The position numbers were made by a program, and so were the translations under genes. The notes below the pieces were generated by a model. The model searched no databases, was not told where the DNA came from, and was given only the letters and a program-made list of their open reading frames with translations. A stretch of DNA of 64,000 bases from Gordonia spumicola (lineage in GTDB: Bacteria > Actinomycetota > Actinomycetes > Mycobacteriales > Mycobacteriaceae): positions 1,674,001 through 1,738,000 of the forward strand of contig NZ_BJOV01000005.1 of assembly GCF_009932475.1 (NCBI RefSeq). The letters run 5' to 3'. Below are positions 1 to 8,242 of this stretch, in pieces (within the stretch, counting starts at the first letter, position 1; each line of letters begins with the position of its first letter).

Positions 1-693
1 CACCGTCGAGACGCCGCCCGCGGTCACCACGTCCGAGGCCGCGAGGCCGCGGTACTCCCACGGCCCGACCTCGGCGGGCCCCGGCGACGCGATCGTCGTC
101 GGCGTCGGATCGAGGGCCAGAGTGCCGTCGCCGACCACCTTCCAGTCGTCGTCGTAACGCGCGAACGTCATCGTCTCCGACAAGGTGACGACGGGCTCGG
201 CGAGGCCGGGACTGTGCTCACCGCCCAACGAGTACGACAACTCGACGGGATTGACCCACGTGTCGGTGCTCCCCTGCGCTTCCAGGCGCGACGCCCAGTC
301 GGCCCCGAGAAGACGCTCGGAACCCGTGTTGGGCGCCAGCCGGTAGCTGAACGTGGACGCAGACAGCGGGCCGCCGCGCTTGTCGCGGTCGCCCTTGGCC
401 GCGAACGACGACGCGATGGTGTGCATGCGCGCACGGAATCCCGCGGGAGCCGACGCGTCGATGAGGGCGTCGAGGCCTGCGGTGTCGCCGTTCTTCAGGA
501 CCGACGACAGCTGGTCGAGCAGCGCGGTGACGCCGTCCGACCGTTGCTGCTCGAACGGGTTGAGGGGGGTGCTGGACGCGGCCGACGACGCCGGTGACGC
601 ATCGTCGGCGGCCGAACATGCGCTCAGGCCGCCGATCGACACGGCGGCCGCCACGACGACGGCCAGCGCGGCGTTGCCGCGGTGGGTGCTCAC
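1..693 (-). CDS. Secreted lipoprotein of unknown function, 3' end cut by window edge
   Basis: A GTG codon directly follows the stop of the NlpC/P60 gene, so the two are probably cotranscribed. The product starts with a short basic stretch, a hydrophobic run and the lipobox LSAC with the lipidated cysteine near residue 26, followed by a Ser/Ala/Asp-rich linker. That is a typical lipoprotein anchored on the outer face of the membrane. About 231 codons are visible and no stop is reached before position 1. I recognise no catalytic motif; the body resembles actinobacterial lipoproteins of unknown function. Pairing with a cell-wall hydrolase suggests an envelope role (inference). Confidence 0.75.
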   Translation of the reverse strand, partial: MSTHRGNAALAVVVAAAVSIGGLSACSAADDASPASSAASSTPLNPFEQQRSDGVTALLDQLSSVLKNGDTAGLDALIDASAPAGFRARMHTIASSFAAKGDRDKRGGPLSASTFSYRLAPNTGSERLLGADWASRLEAQGSTDTWVNPVELSYSLGGEHSPGLAEPVVTLSETMTFARYDDDWKVVGDGTLALDPTPTTIASPGPAEVGPWEYRGLAASDVVTAGGVSTV

Positions 694-1761
694 TCAGTAC
701 CGTCGCGCGGCGTTGTACGGGCCGGCCTTGTCGATCGGCACGACGGCGACCGGGACGCCGAACGTCGACGCATGGATCACGAATCCGTCGCCGACGTACA
801 TGCCGACGTGGGACGCGCTCGAGTAGTAGATGATCAGGTCGCCGGGTTGCAGGTCTTTGCGCGCCACCGGGGTTCCGCCCGCCAGCTGTGCCTCGCTGGT
901 CCGCGGGATGGTCCGCTTGGCCTGCTTGTAGGCCCACAGCATGAGACCCGAACAGTCGAACTGGTTCGGTCCCGTCGCCCCCCACACGTACGGGTCGCCG
1001 ATGCGCGACAAGGCCGCCTGCACGGCGATCAACTCGGGCGACGTGCCTTTCGGCACCGCGCTCGCGTCGAACTGGTATTTGGGGCCGCGAAGCGCGGCGA
1101 GCTGCTTGCCGGTCAGCGACTTGTAGATCGCCCGGATCTGGACGGCCTCGAGCTGCAGGTCGGCCTGCTTGGTCTGGAGTTCGCCACGATGGCGTTCGGC
1201 CTCCGCGACGGCCGTCCGGGCCGCGGCCGCGGCGTTGTCGGCGTCGACGCGCGCCTGACGGGTGCGCTTGGCGGTCTCGGTGACGGTGCGCAGGTCGGTC
1301 GCCGCCTGACGGGACATGATCTCCAGGCCGGACATGTTGTCGAGCAGGCTCTGCGGGGAGTCGCTGACGAGCATCGCGTACAGCCGGTTCACTCGTGCGC
1401 CGCGGTAGCTGGCACGGGCCAGCGCGTCGACCTTGGTCTGCGCGTCGTCCATCTCGCTCTGCATCGCGTCGAGCTTCTTCGTCGCGTCGACGGACGCACG
1501 GCGCTCGCGCACGACGGTTTTGCGCTGCTTGTTGTACTCGACCTGCGCGGCGTTCATCGCCTCCGCGGTCCGCTCGGCGTCGGTCGACAGCTGTCGGTAG
1601 CGCGCCAGGATCTGGTCGGCGTTGCGGACCGGGTCCGCGACCACGGTCGGCGGCACGGGCAACAGCGTGGCAGTGGCCGCGACAACGCTTCCCAGCACGG
1701 CAGCGCGCGTCATCGCGCGCTTCCGGTCACGTTTGATCTGATTCACCACACGATCCTTCAT
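694..1761 (-). CDS. NlpC/P60 peptidoglycan endopeptidase with coiled-coil N-terminus (RipC-like)
   Basis: The 355-residue protein has a basic N-terminus and hydrophobic export signal (about residues 17-42), a long Ala/Glu/Arg-rich coiled coil (about 45-210) and a C-terminal NlpC/P60 domain (about 245-355). The catalytic cysteine lies in FDCSGL near residue 270 and the histidine in ASHVGMY near 318. NlpC/P60 enzymes cut the D-Glu-mDAP bond of peptidoglycan stem peptides; the coiled-coil form is usually held autoinhibited or controlled by FtsX-type partners. It sits where Rv2190c (RipC) lies in M. tuberculosis. The start is uncertain: a later ATG (codon 17) would give a more compact signal peptide. 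Confidence 0.9.
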   Translation of the reverse strand: MKDRVVNQIKRDRKRAMTRAAVLGSVVAATATLLPVPPTVVADPVRNADQILARYRQLSTDAERTAEAMNAAQVEYNKQRKTVVRERRASVDATKKLDAMQSEMDDAQTKVDALARASYRGARVNRLYAMLVSDSPQSLLDNMSGLEIMSRQAATDLRTVTETAKRTRQARVDADNAAAAARTAVAEAERHRGELQTKQADLQLEAVQIRAIYKSLTGKQLAALRGPKYQFDASAVPKGTSPELIAVQAALSRIGDPYVWGATGPNQFDCSGLMLWAYKQAKRTIPRTSEAQLAGGTPVARKDLQPGDLIIYYSSASHVGMYVGDGFVIHASTFGVPVAVVPIDKAGPYNAARRY

Positions 1762-1834
1762 ACCGGTCGGGCGGGCCAGGCGCTAATCTGCGCCTGTCCC
1801 GCCCGAGAAGTCCGTTATTCGCTTGTCGCGTCGC

Positions 1835-2410
1835 TCAGTAGCGACGGATCGCGGTGAGGCTCATGGTGTTGACCTTGGCGCGCTGCACCGGCACGCCCTC
1901 GGTCGAGGAGTGAACCATGACGCCGTTGCCCGCGTAGATGCCGGCGTGGCCGCCACCGTTGAAGATGAGGATGTCGCCGGGCTTGGCCTGCGCCAGCGAT
2001 GCGACGGGAGTGCCGCCGCCCATCTGGCCGTAGCTGTCGCGCGGGATGATCTTGCCTGCCTGCTTGTAGGCCCACGAGGTGAGTCCCGAGCAGTCGAAGG
2101 CGTTGGGGCCTGCGGCGCCGTACACGTAGGGCGAGCCGATCTTCGACTCGGCCGCGGCAAGGGCCTTCTTGGCGCGGACCTGCTGCGGCGTGCCGAAGTT
2201 GCCGTCGAGCTTGGGGGCCTTCAGATTGCCCGGAAGCAGGTTGTCCGGAACGTCGAAGGTGCCGACGTTCGGGATCTTGATCGGTGCGGCGTCAGCAGGC
2301 GCAGCTGCGAGTGCAAGCGATCCGCCGAGGGCGATCGAGCCTGCGACCACAGCCGTCGTGGCGGCCTTGAAAGCGCCGGTCTGAGGCTTGTCCATACGGT
2401 GTTTAGCCAC
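1835..2410 (-). CDS. Small secreted NlpC/P60 cell-wall hydrolase under c-di-AMP riboswitch control
   Basis: The 191-residue product has a signal peptide (hydrophobic run about 15-42, ending in Ala-rich PADAA), a short linker and an NlpC/P60 domain with the cysteine in FDCSGL near residue 107 and a histidine in GGHAGIY near 155. It lacks the coiled coil of its neighbour, so it resembles the compact secreted peptidases. I chose the GTG at 2410 because an AAGGAGT ribosome site lies about 11 nt upstream; the ATG at 2395 is the alternative. The long leader carries a ydaO-type element, a known arrangement for wall hydrolases in Actinobacteria. It is codirectional with the other NlpC gene, 73 nt away. 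Confidence 0.92.
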   Translation of the reverse strand: MAKHRMDKPQTGAFKAATTAVVAGSIALGGSLALAAAPADAAPIKIPNVGTFDVPDNLLPGNLKAPKLDGNFGTPQQVRAKKALAAAESKIGSPYVYGAAGPNAFDCSGLTSWAYKQAGKIIPRDSYGQMGGGTPVASLAQAKPGDILIFNGGGHAGIYAGNGVMVHSSTEGVPVQRAKVNTMSLTAIRRY

Positions 2411-2424
2411 TGAACTACGTACTC

Positions 2425-2615
2425 CTTGTTGTTTCTCCCTGTCCGCCGACCGGGTTAGCTGTCGGATTCGGGCCGGAAGAGATGGCCCTACGCGTTCACG
2501 GGTCGTGGTGGACCCGGACCGCGATTCACCCCGATTCTCACCAGCGCGTTCGCACACGCCGCCGAAAAGGAAGTGGTTCCCCGGTACGCCCCCGGAGGGT
2601 GGGGGCGATTAGGCG
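2425..2615 (-). promoter_or_regulatory. Cyclic di-AMP (ydaO/yuaA) riboswitch
   Basis: Read on the minus strand, the leader contains GGGGAACC, then GGGGTGAATC, then TTCCGGCCCGAATCCGACAG followed by CTAACCCGGTCGGCGG, in that order, ending just upstream of the ribosome site of the small NlpC/P60 gene. These are the conserved blocks of the c-di-AMP-binding ydaO motif, which in Actinobacteria is typically placed before wall hydrolases such as NlpC/P60 and Rpf genes. Ligand binding is expected to switch expression off. The boundaries are estimates; I did not fold the RNA. A covariance-model search (Rfam RF00379) would confirm. Confidence 0.85.
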
Positions 2616-2732
2616 GTGACTCTCCGGCCGATCTCCGGTGGGGGATCACCCTTAGTGGAAAGTCTCGAAAAGATTACGAAACCCCGACAGCGATGTCTAC
2701 CGGGTCCGGCACAATTCCGACCCGACGCCGTG

Positions 2733-3011
2733 TCAGACCGCTCGGAGCCAGTCCGGGCCCTTCTCGTGAAAACCGTCGTGACCTGCACGGACAGCACCCC
2801 TGGCCGCATGGGCGGTTTCGGCCGAAATCATGTCCGTGGCGACGAACACATCGACCGCAGCAAACATCTCGCCCACTCCCCGATCTGTTACATACCCGCT
2901 GGTAACGGGGTCGAAGAGCACCTGCATCATGCAGTCGTCACACTCCCGGTTACGCGCAGGGCACGCGGTGCAGTCGATCAGCACTGTGATCCGCCTCTCA
3001 TTCTGTGACAC
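2733..3011 (-). CDS. Small conserved protein with CxxC...CxxC motif
   Basis: This 92-residue reading frame starts at GTG 3011 and is not explained by any gene on the other strand. Near the N-terminus it has CTACP followed by CDDCM, two CxxC pairs separated by 6 residues, which looks like a compact metal-binding knuckle or a redox site. The rest is short hydrophobic and helical sequence (YVTDRGVGEMFAAVDVF). I believe similar short proteins occur at this locus in other Mycobacteriales, but the function is unknown. It lies upstream of the NlpC/P60 pair on the same strand with the riboswitch region between. Confidence 0.65.
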   Translation of the reverse strand: MSQNERRITVLIDCTACPARNRECDDCMMQVLFDPVTSGYVTDRGVGEMFAAVDVFVATDMISAETAHAARGAVRAGHDGFHEKGPDWLRAV

Positions 3012-3165
3012 GGGCGGTTCGCCGCCGTTCTCCGACCGTTATCGACACGGTCATCGTGCGTGCCAGACTCGATGTCGACTGCAGACTACGAGCACCCTCC
3101 GACAATCACCGACGCGTGCTCCGGGCGCAACGGAATTGTCGGAGGGCCGACGTAGCGTCCCGGCC

Positions 3166-4929
3166 ATGAACACCGGCCAGCTGTCGTTCGCAGACATCGA
3201 CCACGACGCCTTCGCCGACCGCTCCTTGTTCGACACGACACTGGTCGTCGTCGACCTCGAGACCACCGGCGGCAGTTCGGACGACGACGTGATCACCGAG
3301 ATCGGTGCGGTCAAGATCCGCGGCGGGGAGGTCCTCGGGGAGTTCGCCACCCTCGTCGACCCCGGACGTGAGATCCCCCCGCAGATCGTCGCGCTGACCG
3401 GCATCACCACGGCGATGACATACGACGCTCCCCCGATCGAGGAGGTCCTGCCCGCGTTCGCCGAGTTCGCGCGGGGATCGATCCTCGTCGCGCACAACGC
3501 CCGGTTCGACACCGCGTTCCTCCGCAAGTCCGCGGCCAGGATGAATCTGCCGTGGCCGTTCACCACATCGCTGTGCACGGTCGCGATGGCCCGGCGCATC
3601 CTGACGCACGAGGAGGCGCCGAGCGTGAAGCTCTCGGCGCTGGCCGAACTGTTCGACGTGTCAGTCCGACCGACGCACCGCGCTCTCGACGACGCCAGGG
3701 CCACCGTAGACGTCTTCCACCGGCTCCTCGAACGCGTCGGCAACCGCGGCGTGCACACCCTGCGCGACCTCACCGACTACCTTCCGAAGGCCACGCCGGC
3801 CATGCGCGCCAAACGCGAGCTGGCCGCCGGACTCCCCCACGCCCCCGGCGTCTACCTGTTCCGGGGTCCGGGCGACGAGGTCCTGTACGTCGGCACCGCC
3901 GTCGATCTGCGACGCCGAGTGACGTCGTACTTCTCCGGCTCGGACACCCGCGCCCGGATGGGCGAGATGATCGCCCTCGCGATCAGGGTCGACCATGTGG
4001 TGTGCGCACACGATCTGGAGGCCGGCGTACGTGAATTGACGTTGCTCGCCGCTCACAAGCCCGTCTACAACCGGAAGTCGCGCAATCCGCATCGCGGATG
4101 GTGGATCACGCTCACCGAGGAGCGGTTCCCGCGCCTGACGGTCGGCCGGACTCCGTCGGCCGACTCGATCGGCCCGATCGCGGGCCGGGCCAGTGCCGCC
4201 GACATCGCCGATGTCATGAGCGCGGCTGCGGGGCTCCGGTCGTGCACGCAGAACCTGAAGCGGGCCGACCATCACTTCTGCCCGGGCGACGAGCCCGCCG
4301 ACTCTCGACCCGACCCGCTCGTCGCCCACCGACCCGACCTGTGCCACGCGGCCAGCGATCGGCCGCAGACCCTCCCCGACTACCTGTGCCGCGCCGAAGC
4401 GGCGAGAGCCCTGATGGCGGGGGCGTCGGACGAGTTGCTCGTCGACCTGCATCGACGTCTGGAGAGACTGTCCGAGCTCCGACGTTTCGAGTCCGCGGCG
4501 CGGGCGCGCGACCGCATGGCCGCCACCGTCGAGGCTCTGGCCCGCTGTCAGCGACTCCGGGCGATCGCTCGGCTCGAGGAGTTCGTCGTCGCCCGACCCG
4601 ACGGGAACGGCGGCTGGCATTTCAGCGCGGTCCGGTACGGCAGGCTCGCGGGCGCCGCACACGCCCGGCGCGGGGTGTCTCCGATGCCGATCGTGGACGC
4701 GATGGTGGCGAGTGCGTCCACCGTCCTCGCTCCGGACGACGACGGCCCGCTGTCCGGTGCGCCGTCAGAGGAGGTCGCACTGATCGACCGGTGGATGGCT
4801 CAGCCCGGTTCCCGGCTGGTGTCGGCGAGCGGCGGCATCGGCCTGCCCGTCGGTTCGGCCGCCAAGTGGTCCGAGTTCGCGCGATCCGCCCGTCGAGCAC
4901 GCGACGAGCCGGACCGCACTCGGTATTAA
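3166..4929 (+). CDS. DEDDh exonuclease fused to GIY-YIG (UvrC/Cho-like) nuclease, Rv2191 type
   Basis: The 587-residue protein joins two nuclease modules. The first (about 25-185) has the DnaQ-type exonuclease motifs VVDLETTG, LVAHNARFDT and the H-x4-D motif in HRALDDARA. The second (about 215-300) is a GIY-YIG domain beginning GVYLFRGPGDEVLYVGTA with the downstream RRRV arginines; a cysteine-containing UvrC-like tail follows. Such fusions are found in Mycobacteriales and are thought to act in DNA repair, like Cho/UvrC incision; the substrate is not established here. The open frame runs upstream, but ATG 3166 is preferred because TAGCGT sits 7 nt before it, fitting a leaderless start, and homology begins there. 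Confidence 0.9.
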   Translation: MNTGQLSFADIDHDAFADRSLFDTTLVVVDLETTGGSSDDDVITEIGAVKIRGGEVLGEFATLVDPGREIPPQIVALTGITTAMTYDAPPIEEVLPAFAEFARGSILVAHNARFDTAFLRKSAARMNLPWPFTTSLCTVAMARRILTHEEAPSVKLSALAELFDVSVRPTHRALDDARATVDVFHRLLERVGNRGVHTLRDLTDYLPKATPAMRAKRELAAGLPHAPGVYLFRGPGDEVLYVGTAVDLRRRVTSYFSGSDTRARMGEMIALAIRVDHVVCAHDLEAGVRELTLLAAHKPVYNRKSRNPHRGWWITLTEERFPRLTVGRTPSADSIGPIAGRASAADIADVMSAAAGLRSCTQNLKRADHHFCPGDEPADSRPDPLVAHRPDLCHAASDRPQTLPDYLCRAEAARALMAGASDELLVDLHRRLERLSELRRFESAARARDRMAATVEALARCQRLRAIARLEEFVVARPDGNGGWHFSAVRYGRLAGAAHARRGVSPMPIVDAMVASASTVLAPDDDGPLSGAPSEEVALIDRWMAQPGSRLVSASGGIGLPVGSAAKWSEFARSARRARDEPDRTRY

Positions 4930-4938
4930 GGTGAACCC

Positions 4939-5217
4939 ATGATCACCGCCATCGTTCTCATCGGGGCCGACATCCACCAGATTCCCGAGACCGCGCAGGC
5001 GGTCGCGAACATCCCCGGCGTCACCGAGGTGTACTCATGCGCGGGCGACGTCGACCTGATCGCCAAGATCCGCGTGCGAACCCACGACGACATCGCCGAC
5101 GTCGTGACCGCGAAGATCAACCGCCTGCCCGGAGTGGTCTCCAGCGCCACCCACATCGCGTTCCGCAGCTACGCGAGCGCCGAAGTCGAGGGCGGCTTCT
5201 CCATCGGTGACGACTAG
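4939..5217 (+). CDS. Stand-alone Lrp/AsnC ligand-binding (RAM) domain protein
   Basis: The 92-residue product is a single RAM domain: MITAIVLIGAD, then IPGVTEVYSCAGDVDLIAKIRV and the closing strand around ATHIAFRSY, with no helix-turn-helix. Free-standing RAM proteins bind amino acids or other small ligands as oligomers and may modulate full-length Lrp regulators; a specific partner cannot be named. The gene starts 9 nt after the nuclease stop, with TAAGGT 6 nt before the ATG, so it may have its own leaderless transcript. Its TAG stop is formed by the palindrome CTAG shared with the convergent VOC gene. Confidence 0.85.
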   Translation: MITAIVLIGADIHQIPETAQAVANIPGVTEVYSCAGDVDLIAKIRVRTHDDIADVVTAKINRLPGVVSSATHIAFRSYASAEVEGGFSIGDD

Positions 5218-5723
5218 ATTGACGCGGCCCACTCGTCGACGCGGCGGGCGCTCTCCTCGTCGCTGATGTCGACGGTGCGGGTCATCACCGACCAGCGGAT
5301 GCCGTACGGGTCCCTGATGCTCGCGAAGCGGTCGCCGGACACGAATTGGGCGGCCGGCTCACGGACGACGGCGCCGTCGGCGACCGCCCGTTGCACCACC
5401 GCGTCGACATCCGTCACGTAGAGCGCCAACGAGAAGCAGACGTCGTCGCCTCCGGGCCCGGCGACCAGGTGGTACTCGGGGTTGACCTCGCCGAGTTGGA
5501 GGCGTCCGACGCCGAAGTCGAGGTCGGCGTGTGCGACGACGCCGCCCATCTCGGTGGCGGCGACCAGTTCCGCGCCGAACACTCGTCGGTAGAAGCCGAT
5601 CGCGGCCGCGGCGTCGGTGACCGCGATGAACGGCGTCAGCGACGTGTAGCCGACGGGTCTGCCGTCGATCGTGTGGTCGCCGGTGACACCGACGGTGGAT
5701 TCGGAAGAGTTGTTCTCTGTCAT
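5214..5723 (-). CDS. VOC-superfamily (glyoxalase/PhnB-like) protein
   Basis: The 169-residue protein shows the PhnB-type opening SLTPFIAVTDAAAAIGFYRRVFGAE and the second half ending FASIRDPYGIRWSVMT, giving the paired beta-alpha-beta-beta-beta units of the vicinal-oxygen-chelate fold. Members include glyoxalases, dioxygenases and antibiotic-binding proteins; nothing here picks a substrate. TAACGT lies 7 nt before the ATG. The gene follows an AraC regulator on the same strand, which may control it. The stop overlaps the convergent RAM gene by 4 nt. Confidence 0.85.
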   Translation of the reverse strand: MTENNSSESTVGVTGDHTIDGRPVGYTSLTPFIAVTDAAAAIGFYRRVFGAELVAATEMGGVVAHADLDFGVGRLQLGEVNPEYHLVAGPGGDDVCFSLALYVTDVDAVVQRAVADGAVVREPAAQFVSGDRFASIRDPYGIRWSVMTRTVDISDEESARRVDEWAASI

Positions 5724-5786
5724 GGTGTCGACGTTAGGGCCGCCGCCGGCGTCGACGCTTGACGATTCGCGACACGAACGTGTCGG

Positions 5787-6548
5787 TCAGTTCCCGCGAT
5801 ACGCGCTCGGCGTGAATCCGAGGACTCGCGTGAACTCCCGAGTGAGGTGTGCGTGATCGCTGAAGCCGGTCGCGGCCGCGATGTCGGCGAGCGATGCGCG
5901 CGGACTGTCGCGCACGAGCTCGGCCGCTTCTTGAAGACGCCGACGACGGATCAACGCCACCGGGGTGAGGCCGGTGAAGCGGAGCGTCAACCGTTGGACG
6001 GTGCGGGCGCTCGTTCCGACGCTGCCCGCGACGTCGTCGACGCTCACGATCTCCGAGTCGCCCTCGATGACGGTCGCGATCCGGTCGGCGAGGACCGCGT
6101 CGTCCGACGGCGTGCCGACCCCCGCGGCGACGAACTCGCCGAACACCCCGGCCGCGGCCGCGGGATCGGGCATCGCCGCTCCGACCGCCGCGACGAGATC
6201 GGGCAGTTCCACCGGTTCCACCCGGTCGACGACGGCCGCGGGACTCACCCCGAGCCAGCCGACCGCCGTCGGCCGCAGCAATGCGCCCACCGCCCAACCT
6301 GCTCCGGTGAGGACGCGGGCCGACAGTCGTGTCGTGGCGCCGGAGATCACGGCCGCGTCGCCCTCGACGACGAGGTTCATCGCGGGGAAGCCGATGACGT
6401 CCTGCGTCGACGACTCCCCGTCCGCGAGGTCCCATCGCGAGATCCAGAACCAGCGGACCGCGCCGGCCGCGGCGCCGACGGCGGGGATCCGGTGGAACTC
6501 CGGCAGCCGTTGCGGGCGCAGGACGCCGCGGGACGACGGTTCCGGCAT
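5787..6548 (-). CDS. AraC-family transcriptional regulator
   Basis: The 253-residue protein has a C-terminal AraC DNA-binding domain (about 150-250): a first helix-turn-helix in VDDVAGSVGTSARTVQRLTLRF and the second ending SDHAHLTREFTRVLGFTPSAYR. The N-terminal half (RIPAVGAAAGAVRWFW...) resembles the DUF6597-type sensor domain often found with this domain. The ATG at 6548 lies 2 nt after the trpD stop, so it is probably cotranscribed with trpD, and the VOC gene follows 63 nt downstream. The effector is unknown. Confidence 0.88.
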   Translation of the reverse strand: MPEPSSRGVLRPQRLPEFHRIPAVGAAAGAVRWFWISRWDLADGESSTQDVIGFPAMNLVVEGDAAVISGATTRLSARVLTGAGWAVGALLRPTAVGWLGVSPAAVVDRVEPVELPDLVAAVGAAMPDPAAAAGVFGEFVAAGVGTPSDDAVLADRIATVIEGDSEIVSVDDVAGSVGTSARTVQRLTLRFTGLTPVALIRRRRLQEAAELVRDSPRASLADIAAATGFSDHAHLTREFTRVLGFTPSAYRGN

Positions 6549-6550
6549 GC

Positions 6551-7621
6551 TCAGGCGAGCGCGGTGCTGACCGACGCCCAGTCGGCGAGGAGTCGGGCGG
6601 CCGCACCGGAGTCGAGCACCTCGTCCACCCGCGCCTTCGCCGACCGCAGCGCGTCGAGGAAGCCCGCGTCGTCGAACACCGACGACTGTTCGTATGCGAC
6701 GAGCGCCGCGGCCGCATTGAGCGTCACGGCGTCGCGCACCGGGCCGGGCGCGCCCGCGAACAGGGTGCGCGCGATCTCCGCGTTCAGGCTCGCGTCGCCG
6801 CCTTGAAGGGCCGACAGTTCCACCAGTTCGATGCCGAGGTCGCGCGGGTCGAGCGACAGCGTGGTGACCTGGCCGTCGAGCACCTGCCAGACGGTCGATG
6901 TCGTGGTGGTCGTCAGTTCGTCGAGCCCGTCGTCGCCGCGCACCACGAGAGTGCGGTTGCCGCGACCGGCGAACGCCTCGGCGAGAACCGGGGCGAGATC
7001 GGCGAACGCGCAGCCGATGAGGCCCGCCTTCGGAGCCGCCGGGTTGGTCAGGGGCCCGAGGACGTTGAAGACCGTCGGGATGCCGATCTCCTTGCGCGGC
7101 GGACCGGTGAATCGGAACGCCGGGTGGAACACCGGGGCGAAACAGAACCCGATGCCGACCTCGGCGAGGCACCGGCTCACCGCGTCGGGGCCCAGCGTGA
7201 TGGCGACGCCGAGCGCTTCGAGGACGTCCGCGCCGCCACTCTTGGACGACGCCGCGCGGTTGCCGTGTTTGACGACCCGTACTCCCGCCGCCGCCACCAC
7301 GACCGACGTCATGGTGGAGATGTTGACGGTGTGGGAGCGGTCGCCTCCGGTGCCGACGATGTCGACGGCGTCGCCGTCGAAGTCGATACGGTTGGCGAGG
7401 GCCAGCATGGTGTCCGACAGGCCGCGCAGTTCGGACGGGGCGACGCCCTTCATCTTGAGTCCGACGCCGAACGCCGCGATCTGGGCGCCGGTGGCCGAGT
7501 CGGACATGATCTCACGCATGGCCCACGACGCCTCGTCGACGCTGAGGTCGAGGCCGTCGGTCGCCTTGCCGAGGATCTGCGGCCAGGTGTACTGCGGGGT
7601 GCTCTTCGCGGACGTGCTCAC
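6551..7621 (-). CDS. trpD: Anthranilate phosphoribosyltransferase
   Basis: TrpD transfers the phosphoribosyl group of PRPP to anthranilate, the second step of tryptophan synthesis. The 356-residue protein contains the PRPP-binding loop VDIVGTGGDRSHTVNIST and the KHGNRAASSKSGGADVLEALG segment, both diagnostic, plus the N-terminal helical domain. The GTG start at 7621 overlaps the stop of the upstream 155-residue gene by 4 nt (GTGA), implying translational coupling. No other trp genes lie here; the solitary trpD next to ctaE matches the mycobacterial arrangement. Confidence 0.97.
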   Translation of the reverse strand: MSTSAKSTPQYTWPQILGKATDGLDLSVDEASWAMREIMSDSATGAQIAAFGVGLKMKGVAPSELRGLSDTMLALANRIDFDGDAVDIVGTGGDRSHTVNISTMTSVVVAAAGVRVVKHGNRAASSKSGGADVLEALGVAITLGPDAVSRCLAEVGIGFCFAPVFHPAFRFTGPPRKEIGIPTVFNVLGPLTNPAAPKAGLIGCAFADLAPVLAEAFAGRGNRTLVVRGDDGLDELTTTTTSTVWQVLDGQVTTLSLDPRDLGIELVELSALQGGDASLNAEIARTLFAGAPGPVRDAVTLNAAAALVAYEQSSVFDDAGFLDALRSAKARVDEVLDSGAAARLLADWASVSTALA

Positions 7622-8085
7622 CGCTCCACCCTATCGACGGGCTCCGACGGGACGTCCAGCAACGCCCACCCGACGGTGCGGCCTCCGTTGCGGGACGCCA
7701 GACTCGCGGTCCGCGACCGTTCCTGCGACACGGTCCGCGCATCGACGACCTGCACCCGAGCCAATCCGATCAGCACGAATCCGTCGGCGGCGCGCAATCC
7801 GTCGACCGTCGTCCGAACGTAGCCTTCCAGACCGGCCGACGCCACCGCGGCCTCCACCGACTCCGGCGGCAGCTCCACGTGGTGACGCAGCACCACCGGA
7901 CCACTCGACGAGAAGCCTGCGTCGTCCAGGACGGTCGACGACGCCGACGTGTCGTCGAGACTGGTCACGACCACCACGAGGTCCTGGTCGTCGACTGCGG
8001 GGACTCGGCCCGACGAGCGCTTGCCGCCGAGGAGCCGACCCAGTCGCGCTCGCAGCCCACCGCCGTCGGACGCCTGCATGTTCAT
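7618..8085 (-). CDS. Conserved hypothetical protein upstream of trpD
   Basis: About 155 residues with no signal peptide or membrane segment. The N-terminus is basic (RARLGRLLGGKRSSGR) and the rest alternates Val-rich strands with acidic helices, for example DQDLVVVVTSLDD and VVLRHHVELPPESVEAAVASAGLEG. I do not recognise a family. The ATG at 8085 is chosen; GTG 8091 and ATG 8079 are close alternatives. It overlaps trpD by 4 nt and should be expressed with it. The coupling makes it likely real, although the function is unknown. Confidence 0.7.
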   Translation of the reverse strand: MNMQASDGGGLRARLGRLLGGKRSSGRVPAVDDQDLVVVVTSLDDTSASSTVLDDAGFSSSGPVVLRHHVELPPESVEAAVASAGLEGYVRTTVDGLRAADGFVLIGLARVQVVDARTVSQERSRTASLASRNGGRTVGWALLDVPSEPVDRVER

Positions 8086-8242
8086 GCCCACGACCTAACC
8101 AGATCGGCGTCGACCGGCGCATCCCCGCCGGACACGCCGATGGGCCCCGGAACAGCGCCTCTACCTGCAGCGCGAAGAACAGCACACCCAATTTCCCTAC
8201 CCAGGTGGAAATCGCTTACTACGAACCGTCATACTTCATGTT

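Noticed and set aside
218-985. 255-codon minus-strand frame at the window start
   Set aside because: It crosses from the NlpC/P60 gene into the lipoprotein gene in a different frame. The lipobox and NlpC motifs support the other frames.
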